From Tetraselmis striata (lineage: Eukaryota > Chlorophyta > Chlorodendrophyceae > Chlorodendrales > Chlorodendraceae): DNA of 64,000 nucleotides. Positions 44,801 through 55,600 of this stretch are shown piece by piece. Each line of letters opens with the position of its first letter. Position 1 is the stretch's first letter. The DNA lies in NCBI GenBank assembly GCA_006384855.1, contig VCJN01001527.1:1-64000 (forward strand), in the 5' to 3' direction. Made by a program: the position numbers and the translations under genes. The notes below the pieces were generated by a model. That model did not search any database, was not told the DNA's origin, and saw nothing but the letters and a program-made list of their open reading frames with translations.

Positions 44801-45955
44801 ACCATGGTTGTCCAACGCCACCTCAGCCTGCGATTCACTTGCGTGACTTCGTGGCCCTCGCTCTTGGCTTCCAGCGTGTGGGTGCCGCGGCCTCGCGCCT
44901 TGATACCCTGCGCTTGTACAACGCGTGCGGGCCGGGCTCCCTATCGCTTTTCCAGTCGGATATCACGAGTCAGCCCGCAAGATTCCCCATGATGCATATT
45001 CGGCCGCCGCTGCGCGGGTGCTGGGCCTTCGCCCGCGCGTGGGTTCCGCGCATGTCTTGGCCCCACGTGGGATTGACCCTTAAGGTTTCGCTCTACGGAT
45101 GGCTCGAACCGGAACGCCACGGATTTCGTCGTGGATCATCTGCCCATCTGCCCCGTTGCGAACTACAAGCACCGCATGCATACCGCATTAAAAAATCTGT
45201 GGGCTTCCGTGGCGATCGAAGCGGGGGCGGTGCTCGACCGGGAGCGCTCGGGAGTCGGCGACTCGACCCTTGAGACGAGTGGGCTGCGCCCAGCGGACCG
45301 CTCGCGGCGGTCGGATTTGACGCTGGCGGGTGGGGGGGGGGGGGGGGCGGGGGGGGGTTGCGTGCGATTACATGATCGATTTCGCGTGCGTATCCTCCAC
45401 GACCCCCACTTGGGGCGATGACCCCCGCTGGTGCACCCGGGGATCGCGGCGACAGAGGCGGAGCGCAACAAGCTTGCTGCGGACCCGTCTTCCGCCCCGG
45501 TGCAGGGTGTTCACCGGTACTACCCTTTTGTGGTTGAAGACCGCGGCCGCCTCGGAAAATCCGCTTTGACGGTGGTCTACATCTTCGCGGTGTTACTTGT
45601 TGTGCGCAACTTCCCTGGCGGTCCTTCGTTTCCGCCCCGACTTCATGCTTCCTTCGTGGTCAGTTCGTCAAGGCTCTTCCAAACTTTGTTGCCAGCCAGC
45701 CCGCCGAGTTCCGCCATCACCTGTCGCGCACGCGGCGGGGGTTTTTGCATCGAGTCTCTGCTTGCGTGCATGCATGGTACCTTGGGCGGCATTCTCTCTG
45801 CCGGGGTGCAAACGGCCAAGTCTGATGCGTTTGCCCGTGCTCATTCCACACCCTCTTCTGGTGATGCTTCCACCTTGCAACTGCTGTAGTGGACGTTTTC
45901 TATTGCCTATTTGGGTGGTTTCCTGATCGCCTTTTGCAGCTAGCTCATGTAAATA
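41717..45955 (+). pseudogene. Near-complete non-LTR retrotransposon of family X, frameshifted RT
   Basis: An Ala-rich N-terminal part (41,717-42,917) contains ELRRARQALDTADLGM. The RT follows: LLLLDIRNAFNEVSRSA (first catalytic Asp region, about 43,280), GVRQGDVLSPLYFCLA (about 43,475), CQCFADDCGAA (catalytic ADD box, about 43,580). Downstream come GFLSRMMLPSELDPFLEAVD and the C-terminal domain shared by all family X copies: ICPVANYKHRMHTALKNLW, an ATEAERNK box and FVVEDRGRLG. These last motifs resemble the nuclease-like tail of protist RT polyproteins. A G run at 45,331-45,357 and several frameshifts (near 43,350, 43,830, 44,650 and 45,400) break it. Stop at 45,886-45,888, 3' tail ending GCTAGCTCATGTAA at about 45,953. 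Confidence 0.75.
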
Positions 45956-45959
45956 ACAA

Positions 45960-46530
45960 TAACTTAGATGGTATTGTTCTCCGTTTGCGGACCCGAGGGC
46001 GTTAGTTCGCGCGTACTAAAAAAAGGCATCTGACGCGCGCACATCCAAAAAAGGACCAAGAAGGCATGATTCTTATCATACCAGCTCTGCATATGTGCTG
46101 GAGGACTCCCAACATCAGATGATTTTTTGGGCAGTTGTACGGTCCGCATGTACCCGTACCACACATCCGATATCGGCATACTAAAAACTTCAAATTAACT
46201 ATTTCTTTATTTTTCAGCACATGTGTTTTCAGATACACTTACAGGGCAGCCACCTGTGCCATACCATACCATACCCGGTAGGAACTACATGTGTCCATAT
46301 ATGTGTACTTTGATGCCCCAAAACTGCTCGTGCAGTTAGATTTTCCCCAGGTGGCATCATTGCGGTGCATAATATGAGGGGGGGGGGGGGGGGGGGGGGG
46401 GGCGCTGCCCTAAGGAATACCGCGCACGGAGTTGCGACCCCCCATGGCACATCACTTCTCGCAGCGGCGGGGGTTGGTAGGGGCTAGTGACTGTACGACA
46501 GCATGCCCTACTATGGACGACACACGGTAG
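45960..46530. other. No gene recognised
   Basis: AT-richer spacer with a G run at about 46,379-46,402. No coding signal. Confidence 0.4.
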
Positions 46531-46941
46531 TTGCCTGACGACATGTACGATTTGGAGGGGTGCGGTGGAGGCAACGCCGCAAGTTCGACAACTGACACCG
46601 CTACTAGCCTCTATCACTGCGTGTGTGCAGCGGATGATGTTGTGACTCGACGAGCTAGACTCCCGCACTTCCATTCAACATCCACCACCGCAAAAATCTA
46701 TTCCCGCGACGCCAGCCGACGGCCTCGAGGGTGACGACGAGGAGGAGGACGACTTTCCCCCCGGTTTCCATACATGCACAATCTCCAGACCACACGGCGT
46801 TCATCGACCCGCGCGACTGGATGGACTACATGCCGCGGGCATACGCCGAGTCTATGCCCCCCGTAGGACTCACCAACCCCGGACTGTGGAACTCACGCAA
46901 CGACAAGTGGGAAGCACGCGACACGCGACGAGTATCGCCAC

Positions 46942-47452
46942 TTGCTGTGCTATAGAGTGTGTACCGCCTCTGCGCACGCGGCGCTCACGGACGCTGCTGT
47001 GTCAACGCTTCGCGCGAAAAACGCCACCGCTCGCGACACCGCGGACGCCAACGACCTACTCGACTCCGCGATTTGCACGATTGCGACGTGCGGGCAGGCT
47101 GCTGAAGACCGGCTCACATACCTCCGGCGTTTCAAGTGCAAGAAGGCGCTTACCGGCGAGGAGCGAGTCGCCGAGCGCCTCGCCTGCTCCCGCTTCTTCG
47201 ACACCTCCGCCGCCGAGCGCTCCAACAATGGCGTCGACGGCCTCCTCAACGCCGTGGACGACAAACGACTCGAGTCAGCCTCCACCATGCGGCCAAGGCG
47301 CAGGCCGCCGCGCATTTCAAGGGCAGCGCCAACGGAGGAGCCGAGGCGGCAGCGGCGGTAGTATCCGCATCAAGGAGCAGGAGCGCACAGAACACGCAGA
47401 CCGAACCACCAAGGAGAGGGCATACAAGAACAAAGACAAAAACAAGATCTAG
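46942..47452 (+). pseudogene. DIRS-like gag ORF
   Basis: The frame starting at 46,942 contains AHAALTDAAVSTLRAKNATA, TCGQAAEDRLTYLRRFK and SRFFDTSAAERSNNGVDGLL. After about 47,290 the better-looking sequence shifts to another frame, with AKAQAAAHFKGSANGGAEAA and a basic end. The acidic run DDEEEDD near 46,730 may belong to its N-terminus. It lies directly ahead of the RT, as in other DIRS elements. No zinc knuckle is seen. Confidence 0.5.
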
Positions 47453-47520
47453 GGCAAGCATCAACCCGGCAACCCTGCGCGGAAAACTACTACCCCGCAA
47501 GCCGAGGAGCATAACTGACG

Positions 47521-48978
47521 GTGTGCTCCACCGTTCCGAGTCATGCTACCCAAGTTCAGGCTACATGCGACTCCGCGTGCGGCGGCAATGGCGGCAGTGG
47601 CAAGTTATCGGGGCGAGCGATCAAGTCCCTACATACGGTGGATCAAGGAGGGCATCCAAATCCCCTTCAAGCACAACCGCCCCCCACCCAACTTCCAAAA
47701 CGGCATCAGCATGCAGGACGCTACCCCGGCGCAACTCACCCACCTCGAGGGCGAGCTTGCCCGCTTCGTGGAGTCCGGCCGTGGGAGTTTGGCACCTGCC
47801 GCAAGTGGGTGCCAAGACTTTTTTTGGTGCCCAAGCCCGGCGTCAACCAGTGGCGCTGCATCATCGACCTCCGCGTGCTCATCTCCTACTGTGTCCGCAA
47901 GCGGCTCAAGATGGAGACCCTACTAGGAGTGCGCCACCTCACCAAGAAGGGAGACTACATGTTCTCCTTCGACCTCCAAGACGTCTTCTATGCTCTAGGC
48001 ATCGCACATGCGGACCGAGACTACTTCACCGTGGACGTCCGAGGTCAACTCTACATGCTCTCAGGTCTGCCAATGGGTTGGGGGCTCTCTCCCTATTACT
48101 TCGTCACGCTCACCCATGTATTCATCACCAATTTCCGGAAACCCGAGCCCGCCCCCCCAGCATCGTCTATGCAGCCCATCACACGGAGCAAGCACTACCT
48201 CCGGCGGATCAAGTGGAGGGGAGCGCGCATCCTGCCTTACGTAGACGACTTCCTCCTCTTTTCTGCGTCGATGGAGCAAGCGCTCCACCTCCGTCAGCGG
48301 CTCGCCAGCCTCCTCGACGCCTTGCTTGGGGCTGCAGCGGAACCCCACAAAGAGCTTCCGGGACACCTGCCAGTTCGGCAAGCACCTGGCGGTGGACATC
48401 GACGACTCAGCGTCCGGCATGTTCTACGCCCCGGCAGACAAGCTGGACCGGCTCTCCCGGCATGCCACCCGGCTTATTGACTGCGCCATGTGGATCGCCA
48501 GGTGGCTCCCGGTACGCGAGCTGCAGTGAGTCACTAACATGGCAGGCGCAATACATCTTTCCGGCGATCCCGGCCGCAAGATTCTTCCCGCGGGAGCTCC
48601 ACGCCGTGGTCGGCGACCGGTGGGCGGGCGCGTCCGGATGATGCCAGAGCTCCGCCGCGACCTACTGTGGTGGACATCGGTGCCCGGTCGGTCCAACGGC
48701 AAGCCTATCCACCGCCCAGAGGAGACGGCTTATTTGCACACAAACAACTCAGGCTACGGGTGGGGCGGGGTGTTGAATGGCAGGCTCGAGGCGCGGATTA
48801 TGGAGCTCAGCGGACGAACGCCAACACATCACTGGAAGAAGCTCAAAGCGGTCCGATTTGCAGTGGAAAGGTTCCTCCCCCACCTCGCCGGGCGCAACGT
48901 CCTCATGCACGAGCGCAACCGGGCGGTATGTCACGTTTCGTCGGGCCTAACCTCACGCTCTCCCGCGATGATGGCCGA
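47521..48978 (+). pseudogene. DIRS-like RT-RNase H (5' part, cut by the CACTA-like insertion)
   Basis: The frame from 47,521 gives VPRLFLVPKPGVNQWRCIID, MFSFDLQDVFYALGIAHADR (first catalytic Asp), LPMGWGLSPYYFVTLTHVF and RILPYVDDFLLFSASMEQ (catalytic YVDD). At about 48,330 it shifts frame, continuing CQFGKHLAVDIDDSASGMFY and WLPVRELQ, then shifts again to the RNase H part. There AYLHTNNSGYGWGGVLNG has Asn where RNase H needs its first Asp, and MELSGRTPTHHWKKLKAVRF follows. It ends at MMA just where the transposon begins; the next residues (ELRRLW) are found at 57,257. Confidence 0.85.
48976..48978 (+). repeat. Target-site duplication CGA, left copy
   Basis: CGA precedes the left inverted repeat and recurs at 57,257-57,259 after the right one. 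Keeping one copy restores the DIRS codons ATG ATG GCC GAG CTG CGA. Confidence 0.85.
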
Positions 48979-49000
48979 CACTGTGAGATTCAGATGTGAC
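48979..49000 (+). repeat. Left terminal inverted repeat
   Basis: 22 bp, perfect complement of 57,235-57,256. A further GGTGACGAA block is shared a few bases inside each end. Confidence 0.9.
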
Positions 49001-49212
49001 GTAAATGTGCCCTACTGGTGACGAACGACGACATACGGGGACGATACGGGACGGACGAGGGACGTGGATTTCATACCCAGTAGCGACGACTATCGCGCGC
49101 GACCTGTAAAGTACTATATGAATTTCTCGTTTCCATAATTTCATCAAATTGATATGCGCACGCGGGCTCGCGTGTCGCCCGCCGACGCGGAGCACCCGGG
49201 CTAAGTACAGGC

Positions 49213-49320
49213 GGATGTACGCACTCATTGCACATCGCCGCACATCGCTGACCGCACATCGCTGACCGCTGACCCCGCGGTGTGCCGCGATGTGCGGCAC
49301 GACGGGCGGAGGTGTGGGCG
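49213..49320 (+). repeat. Subterminal short repeats, left end
   Basis: Several copies of GCACATCGC with spacer CTGACC, then the inverted GCGGTGTGCCGCGATGTGCGG. The CACACCGCC form is tandem near the right end (55,601-55,655). Such subterminal motifs are where CACTA transposases bind in plants; that role here is inference. Confidence 0.55.
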
Positions 49321-49589
49321 GATGTAGGTGGTACGGTAGGTGGTAGGCGGTAGGTGGTGTTCGTAGGTGCGCGTTTTAATGCAGCCGCCCTAATTGCTGA
49401 TGATTGTGTAACGCCCCAGCACGCGCATGAAGTATGGGGTCGCCTCACGGTCACCGCCGCTCACCGTTGAATCAAGCGCGGACAGCCGCGCACTCGCATC
49501 TGTGTTGCCTGCCGGTGGTGGGTTACATCCACCCCAACTCTCAACCCCCCCCCCCCCCCCCCCCCCGCCCCTCGCGCGCGGCAGCAGGC

Positions 49590-50000
49590 ATGCCGGGAAA
49601 GGGATGGATAGCGAGTGTGTCGAAGGATGGCGTGTACTCATGCAAGCACTGCCGGGGCAACGTGACGGGCACTTGTGATAAGATGGCGCGAGAGCGGCAC
49701 TTCCTAAAATTCCCGAACTGTAGCCACTCGTTGAAGCGTGCGGCTAAGTTGCGCCGCAAGGCCGCCTTATCACAAGCAGCAGCAGCAGGGGCGGCAGCAG
49801 CAGCAGCAACAACAACAGGGGCGGCAGCAGGAGTAGCTGCAGCCGTCGGAAACGGCCCGCCTGCGCCGGTCTCGGACGACGGCGGCTCGAAGGTGGACGA
49901 TGTGATGGGCGTGGGGGAGGACCCCGTTGGCGAAGACGGTATGGACATCGACGCGCCTGCGTGGCCGCCGGCGGGCGTGGAACCCGCGATGAGGGCGTGA
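49590..50000 (+). CDS. Zinc-finger protein of the transposon (BED-like), probably a 5' exon
   Basis: 136-aa ORF. Residues 17-50 have Cys-x2-Cys followed by His and Cys (YSCKHCRGNVTGTCDK, then HFLKFPNCSHSL) and a basic stretch (AKLRRKA). This fits a BED-type zinc finger, a DNA-binding module common at the N-terminus of transposases. An Ala/Thr-rich low-complexity tract and an acidic segment (DDVMGVGEDPVGEDGMDIDA) follow. I chose the Met at 49,590 because upstream codons run through a C homopolymer. It is probably spliced to the exon at 50,003-50,182, but the junction is not resolved. Confidence 0.5.
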   Translation: MPGKGWIASVSKDGVYSCKHCRGNVTGTCDKMARERHFLKFPNCSHSLKRAAKLRRKAALSQAAAAGAAAAAATTTGAAAGVAAAVGNGPPAPVSDDGGSKVDDVMGVGEDPVGEDGMDIDAPAWPPAGVEPAMRA

Positions 50001-50002
50001 TA

Positions 50003-51990
50003 TGGAAAGGCGATTCCGGCGACTTCTACATGAAGGTCATCGCCAAGAAGTTCCGGGGGGTATGGCACTACGGCGTGATAACCGGCGTCGTTACCGAGTG
50101 GGTGTTGGAGGACTACGGCGGGGCGACCCAGTGGCGCGCTGTTTTCGAGGACGGGGGCATTGTGGGCCTTCTGCGTTCAGAGGTGAGTGGGCCCGGCCTG
50201 CGTGCTGGTGGCACCACTCAACTGCGGTTGTATGGAATCACACGCACCCGCCCGGTCGGCGTGGCAGGTTGTGGAGGCTATGGCGGCTGCCCAGGAGCAC
50301 CCCCCTGTGGATGCGGACGGGGAGGCTCGCTTGGTAACCGTCCATGAAGGCGATGACTTGTCCAGTGAATCACGCACCTTGCCCGGCGTGCGGTCAACAC
50401 AACCCGGCTGGCGGAGGCCAAGCAGAACACTGGCTGCCATGGCGTGTGCCATGTGCATGTGGTCCGGGGCTATGTCAGCATGGTCAACCTCTTCCCCCTC
50501 GCGCCGTTCCACCTGTTTTTTTTTGGCTTGGGAAGGGACTTCTGGAGGAAAATTGTCACCGTGCAGGGCCACATTGGATTCCGAGCTATGAAGCAGGAAG
50601 ACCGGCGCCAGGCTTTAGTCCCGATACCCAGCAACTTTGAACGCGGGTTGCGCCCTTCGTTTGCAGTGTCCAAGAATCGAAAGGTAAACCCCTCCCCCCC
50701 GCCCCCCCCCCCCGGGCGTGGGCGTGGGCGTGGGCGTGACGGCATTCCCCTCCATGACTGCAGGGTCAGGCAAGGTGACGGTGCAGCCCGGCTGGGTCAT
50801 GGAGGACTGCTTGCACCACATGGAAACGTTTTCCATTCTTAACGCCGGTCCGCTCCTCGAGGAGGCCCGGGTGAAGGCGATCATGCCCGAGAAGGAGCTC
50901 GCGTCCCCAGCGGTGGTGCGTTCGGTGTCACGACTGGCGGTGCTTGGGCACATGTACAAGCGCCTGCAAGGAGCTGCGTGGTTCGTCACGCGGTGGGGGT
51001 TGCAGAATGTGGTGACGGAGGAGGACGGCCCCGAGCGCAAGGCGCAGGTGGACGCGCTCACTAGGGAGGGGAGGACTCGATACCCAGCGCGGCGCCAAGG
51101 CGCGGCGGCCGGGGCAGCGCGGCGCCAAGGCGCGGCGGCCGGGGCAGCGCGGCGCCAAGGCGCGGCGGCCGGGGCAGCGCGGCGCCAAGGCGCGGCGGCC
51201 GGGGCAGCGCGGCGCCAAGGCGCGGCGGCCGGGGCAGCGCGGCGCCAAGGCGCGGCGGCCGGGGCAGCGCGGCGCCAAGGCGCGGCGGCCGGGGCAGCGC
51301 GGCGCCAAGGCGCGGCGGCCGGGGCAGCGCGGCGCCAAGGCGCGGCGGCCGGGGCAGCGCGGCGCCAAGGCGCGGCGGCCGGGGCAGCGCGGCGCCAAGG
51401 CGCGGCGGCCGGGGCAGCGCGGCGCCAAGGCGCGGCGGCCGGGGCAGCGCGGCGCCAAGGCGCGGCGGCCGGGGCAGCGCGGCGCCAAGGCGCGGCGGCC
51501 GGGGCAGCGCGGCGCCAAGGCGCGGCGGCCGGGGCAGCGCGGCGCCAAGGCGCGGCGGCCGGGGCAGCGCGGCGCCAAGGCGCGGCGGCCGGGGCAGCGC
51601 GGCGCCAAGGCGCGGCGGCCGGGGCAGCGCGGCGCCAAGGCGCGGCGGCCGGGGCAGCGCGGCGCCAAGGCGCGGCGGCCGGGGCAGCGCGGCGCCAACG
51701 CGCGGCGGCCGGGGCAGCACGGCGCCAAGGCGCGGCGGCCGGGGCAGCGCGGCGCCAAGGCAACGCATACAGCGGAATCGGCGGAAAGGGATGCATTACA
51801 AGTTGTGGACGGCAGGCGCTGAAAACTATGCGGTCATGCCGCAACAACCCCAGCACTGGCTTCTGGATACCTCTGATCTGGCTGGCGGCGGCGGGCTGCG
51901 GGATGCAGGGCCGCATGACTGAGGTGGCGGTGCTGGTGAGCCCGGAGAGTCTGCATGCGGCGGAGGCGGCAGAGCCGCATAGGCACTAGA
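50003..51990 (+). CDS. Transposon-internal multi-exon gene with in-frame repeat, function unknown
   Basis: Four stretches look coding. 50,003-50,182 contains FYMKVIAKKFRGVWHYGVIT and WRAVFEDGG and ends at a good donor (GTGAGT). A piece from 50,269 starts VVEAMAAAQEHPPVDADG. 50,444-50,683 contains FFFGLGRDFWRKIVTVQGHI and ends at GTAAAC. 50,764-51,990 contains MEDCLHHMETFSILNAGPLL and RLQGAAWFVTRWGLQNVV, then the 30-bp repeats. The phases of the 50,683 donor and 50,763 acceptor do not agree, so the exon set is provisional. I do not recognise the family. The place in the element suggests the transposase or an accessory protein. Confidence 0.4.
51091..51761 (+). repeat. 30-bp minisatellite, 22 full copies, in frame
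   Basis: Unit GGCGCCAAGGCGCGGCGGCC plus GGGGCAGCGC, repeated without interruption for 22 copies and a partial one. All are identical except the copy at 51,691, with two changes. Because 30 is a multiple of 3 it encodes a 10-residue repeat, RRQGAAAGAA, in the plus frame. Its reverse complement is also open. Confidence 0.95.
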
Positions 51991-52356
51991 CAATGCTCTG
52001 AAGCGAGCCCCAATTGTCTGCCCAGCGCCTGCCCCAATGTAACGCACCAGCTTGGCAGCAATTGGCAGCTCTTTTGCCCCCCCTCCACCCCACAGACACA
52101 CTACCAATACCAGTTTCTCATCCCGGCGGGCAGTTGATGCGTATACCCAGGCTTGTGCGTCCGCGGTGCGGGGGGGGGGGGGGGGGGGGGGAATCACTAT
52201 AGCTAAGCTAGTGATGTGAGATATGAGTGCAGCAACAGATATTGTGCAAGATATAATACGATGGCATGCAAGCGGGTCCCCGCTCTTCCACAATCATTGG
52301 CCCTGCTCCCTCTTGCCCCGCCCCCGGTGCCCTTTAGCTGCTCTCAGCATCCCGAG

Positions 52357-52671
52357 TGGGATGGGCGGGGCAGCGGTTGCTACCGAGTGAGGCGTAGCAT
52401 CGTTTGCAGTAGCAACGCAGCCTTTCCGGTGTGACGCCGCCTGGATGTAACCCAGCAGTACGCGCAAAGTGCAAGTGCAAGCTGCTGATGGCGGGGATCC
52501 CGCGCGCGGGGGGGGGGGGGGGGGGGGGGGGGGCAGCGGCTGTGGGATAGGCGGGGCAGCGGTTGCTACCGAGTGAGGCGTAGCATCGTTTGCAGTAGCA
52601 ACGCAGCCTTTCCGGTTGCATAGTGTGACACCGCTTGGATGTAACCCAGCAGTACGCGCAAAGTGCAAGTG
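52357..52671 (+). repeat. Direct repeat pair around a G run
   Basis: About 120 bp at 52,357-52,477 recurs at 52,543-52,671 (shared GCGGTTGCTACCGAGTGAGG, GTAGCAACGCAGCCTTTCCG and AACCCAGCAGTACGCGCAAA). A G run at about 52,510-52,533 separates them. The second copy has a short insertion (TGCATAG). Confidence 0.8.
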
Positions 52672-52713
52672 TTACACGTCCGTGTGCCCCACCCAATGAC
52701 ATTGCGCCCGACC

Positions 52714-53520
52714 TCACTGACGGCATGTCTCGCTCTCCTTCAGCTCCTGGGCCGTCCGCCGCCTCACCCTGCGCACCCTACCAGCCGCGCGTGCCTTCTC
52801 GGAAGCCTCACACACGGCGGCGCGAGTCGCGTCGTGGAACGCGTCCCTGACATGGCGGAACTCCGCCCTCACCGTGGCCGTGGTCGGGCAGAGGACTGCC
52901 CGCTGATGGGTCGCCATGCATGGGTACTTGGGGCCGCACAAAGCCGGGGTGCCGTCGCAGCAACACTCCCAGTCCGTCCGTTGGCCGCAGTCCACGCATG
53001 ACGGGCGTCCGGCCAGGACACGCACATGATAGTGCATGTGGCCGCCTCCCGCCACTGCTCGTAGTGCTCCGGTCAACATGGCGACGAGCAAGTCGGCATG
53101 TCCCGCAGGTGGCTGCGGGGCGGGTGGCGCGAGCGCAGCCTCGCTCGCCTCGACAACCCCCTCAGCCCGATCAGTCGCCTCGACCACGACCTCCTCCGCC
53201 TCCTGACGCGGCGCACCAGGCGCATCATCGTCGCCTGGCAGGGCGTCCCCCCCCGCAACGGCGCCGTCGGCGGTGGCCGACGCCGTCGTGGCGGGGTGTT
53301 GTGAGGAGGTGGCCCTAGACATAGGTGGGGCCGGCACCGCCATGTGTTGCTCCACATGCGGTGCGGTTCCTGACGCGACAGCTCCGTCGCACCAGTACCG
53401 GCGCCGGCACCCCACGCCTGCTGGGATTACCACCAACCGGCATGTTTCCTTTGGGAGGCGGTTCATCCGCGTCGGAGGTGAGCGGCGGTGCCTGTGTGGG
53501 TGTGAATACTGCCCGGCCAT
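52714..53520 (-). CDS. Cys/His-rich protein on the opposite strand of the transposon
   Basis: 268-aa minus-strand ORF. The middle is acidic and Ala-rich. Residues about 180-225 read GRPSCVDCGQRTDWECCCDG, then ALCGPKYPCMATHQR, a Cys-x2-Cys...Cys-x-Cys-Cys...Cys...Cys...His series fit to bind zinc. The layout resembles the Cys-rich C-terminal domains that some transposases (piggyBac type) use for end recognition, but similarity is only in spacing. The end is basic (ARAAGRVRRVRRRTAQ). It may be a last exon of a larger minus-strand gene. Function unknown. Confidence 0.45.
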   Translation of the reverse strand: MAGQYSHPHRHRRSPPTRMNRLPKETCRLVVIPAGVGCRRRYWCDGAVASGTAPHVEQHMAVPAPPMSRATSSQHPATTASATADGAVAGGDALPGDDDAPGAPRQEAEEVVVEATDRAEGVVEASEAALAPPAPQPPAGHADLLVAMLTGALRAVAGGGHMHYHVRVLAGRPSCVDCGQRTDWECCCDGTPALCGPKYPCMATHQRAVLCPTTATVRAEFRHVRDAFHDATRAAVCEASEKARAAGRVRRVRRRTAQELKESETCRQ

Positions 53521-54336
53521 TAGGGCTCCCGCCGCCTGCCGCTCCGCCGACCCAAGCCGCGGCGTGTGCTGCGCCCCGCATAGTCGCCTCGAATATAATA
53601 TACATGACGCGGGGACGGGGGGGGGGGGGGGGGATTCGTGCGTTTCGTATGTCGGCGGAAAGGCGTGCGAAGCTGCGGCTGGCGAAGGTGGTGGAAATAA
53701 GCGTGGCGGCGTCGGCGGCGTATTACCGTGCGTGCATGCGTGCGCAACCCCGCGGCAGCAAGCGCCGGACTCGGCGTGTGCCGGCGGCAGAGCTGCGAAG
53801 CCATGGACACGGTACGGGATGCCAAGTTTGGCTAAGCAACTGCCGAGGCTGGCGGCTTAACCCCCATGTCCGGCGGTTAAGGGACGGAAAGTGCGTAGAA
53901 GTTGATCGGCAAAGCGGGCATATAAGCCTGGCTGTGCTAGGTTCCTATTAAGTAATGGCGGTTTGTGCTAAGTAATTCGTAGGGGTGGACCATGCAGCGC
54001 AGGTAGGGGGCGGTATAAATGAGGCCGGGCACATATACTGCTCCACGAAACGACACTGTCGCACGTGTAGTTGAATAGACGCCCCCCCCCCCCCCCCCCC
54101 CCCCCCCGCCGGGTCGGCCCGCCGGGTCGGCCCGCCGACCCGCCACGGCATGTAATATCTGTCATGCATCGCCGGGGTATGTGTGAGTGGATGCCCCGCC
54201 GCCACACACCCCCCCCCCCCACCCCCACCCCCACCCCCCCCCCCATTTACACTTGTGCACTCATTAAGTTTGGGCTGGTTTCGGAGCAGTACATGTACGT
54301 ATGTATATACATACAATGGAACGTAGGACCTGCGCG

Positions 54337-55500
54337 GAAAGAGGCGGGGCTGGCGGAGTGCGTTGGGGGTGCGTAGAGTAGCGTGTTGGTGAGATTCGGG
54401 GTGCATCGGACGCCGGATGCCCATCCACCCAGCGTAAAAGACGCGTACGTAATATTCACACTATATATATTCACACGCAAATGTGTGAAAACCGGACATA
54501 CCGTGCCGGATGGGTGGGAATACGGCGTCCGATCGATGCAGCCAAAACCCCAGGGACACGCTATTCTATGCACCGCCAATGCACTCCGCCAGCACCGCCT
54601 CATTCTCTGTCGATTTCGAAAACGCCTTCACATTATCCACCGCTAATTGCAATTGCCACCGTGTAATGTTGTCACGATGTGCGCACACAACAACACTTAC
54701 TACCGGTTCCGACGCGGATGGAGGCGAGGCTTGCGGAGTGCGTTGGGGGTGCGTAGAGTAGCGTGCTGCAAATAATTGGGGTGCATCGGACGCCGGATGC
54801 CCATCCACCCGGCGTAAAAGACGCGTAATATTCACACTTTATTAACACACAAATGTGTGAAAACCGGACATTCCGTGCCGGATGGGTGGGTATACGGCGT
54901 CCGATGCAGCCAAAACCCCAGCACCACGCTATTCTATGCACCGCCAATGCACTCCGCCAGCACCGCCTCATTCTCTGTCGATTTCGAAAACGCCTTCACA
55001 TTATCCACCGCTAATTGCAATTGCCACCGTGTAATATGTTGTCACGATGTGCGCACACAACAACACTTACTACCGGTTCCGACGCGGATGGAGGCGAGGC
55101 TTGCGGAGTGCGTTGGGGGTGCGTAGAGTAGCGTGCTGCAAATAATTGGGGTGCATCGGACGCCGGATGCCCATCCACCCGGCGTAAAAGACGCGTAATA
55201 TTCACACTTTATTAACACACAAATGTGTAAAAACCGGACATTCCGTGCCGGATGGGTGGGAATACGGCGTCCGATGCAGCCAAAACCCCAGGGACACGCT
55301 ATTCTATGCACCGCCAATGCACTCCGCCAGCACCGCCTCATTCTTTGTCGATTTCGAAAACGCCTTCACATTATCCACCGCTAATAATTGCAATTGCCAC
55401 CGTGTAATGTTGTCACGATGTGCGCACACAACAACACTTACTACCGGTTCCGACGCGGATGGAGGCGAGGCTTGCGGAGTGCACTGGCGGTGCACAGACT
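54337..55500 (+). repeat. Tandem repeat, unit about 371 bp, three copies
   Basis: The anchor GAGTGCGTTGGGGGTGCGTA is at 54,356, 54,736 and 55,106, and in altered form at 55,477 (spacings 380, 370, 371). Each unit holds two imperfect inverted pairs: GTGCATCGGACGCCGGATGC against a later GGCGTCCGATGCAGCC, and GAGTAGCGT against an ACGCTATTC block. Copies are about 95% alike. Confidence 0.9.
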
Positions 55501-55600
55501 AGCGGGAGACTAGATCCATTGTCGCTTATTTACAAGCACGGGCGGTGCTGCCAGACCTGATCGTCTACGGCCGATATAATATTCACACTAAATTAACATC

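Noticed and set aside
51091..51761. Possible CRISPR array
   Set aside because: The 30-bp units are head to tail with no spacers, inside a eukaryotic transposon.
50615..51916. 433-aa minus-strand ORF across the 30-bp repeats
   Set aside because: It is the mirror of the repeat array, which is open on both strands because of its composition. The plus strand has normal-looking coding sequence on the 5' side; the minus strand does not.
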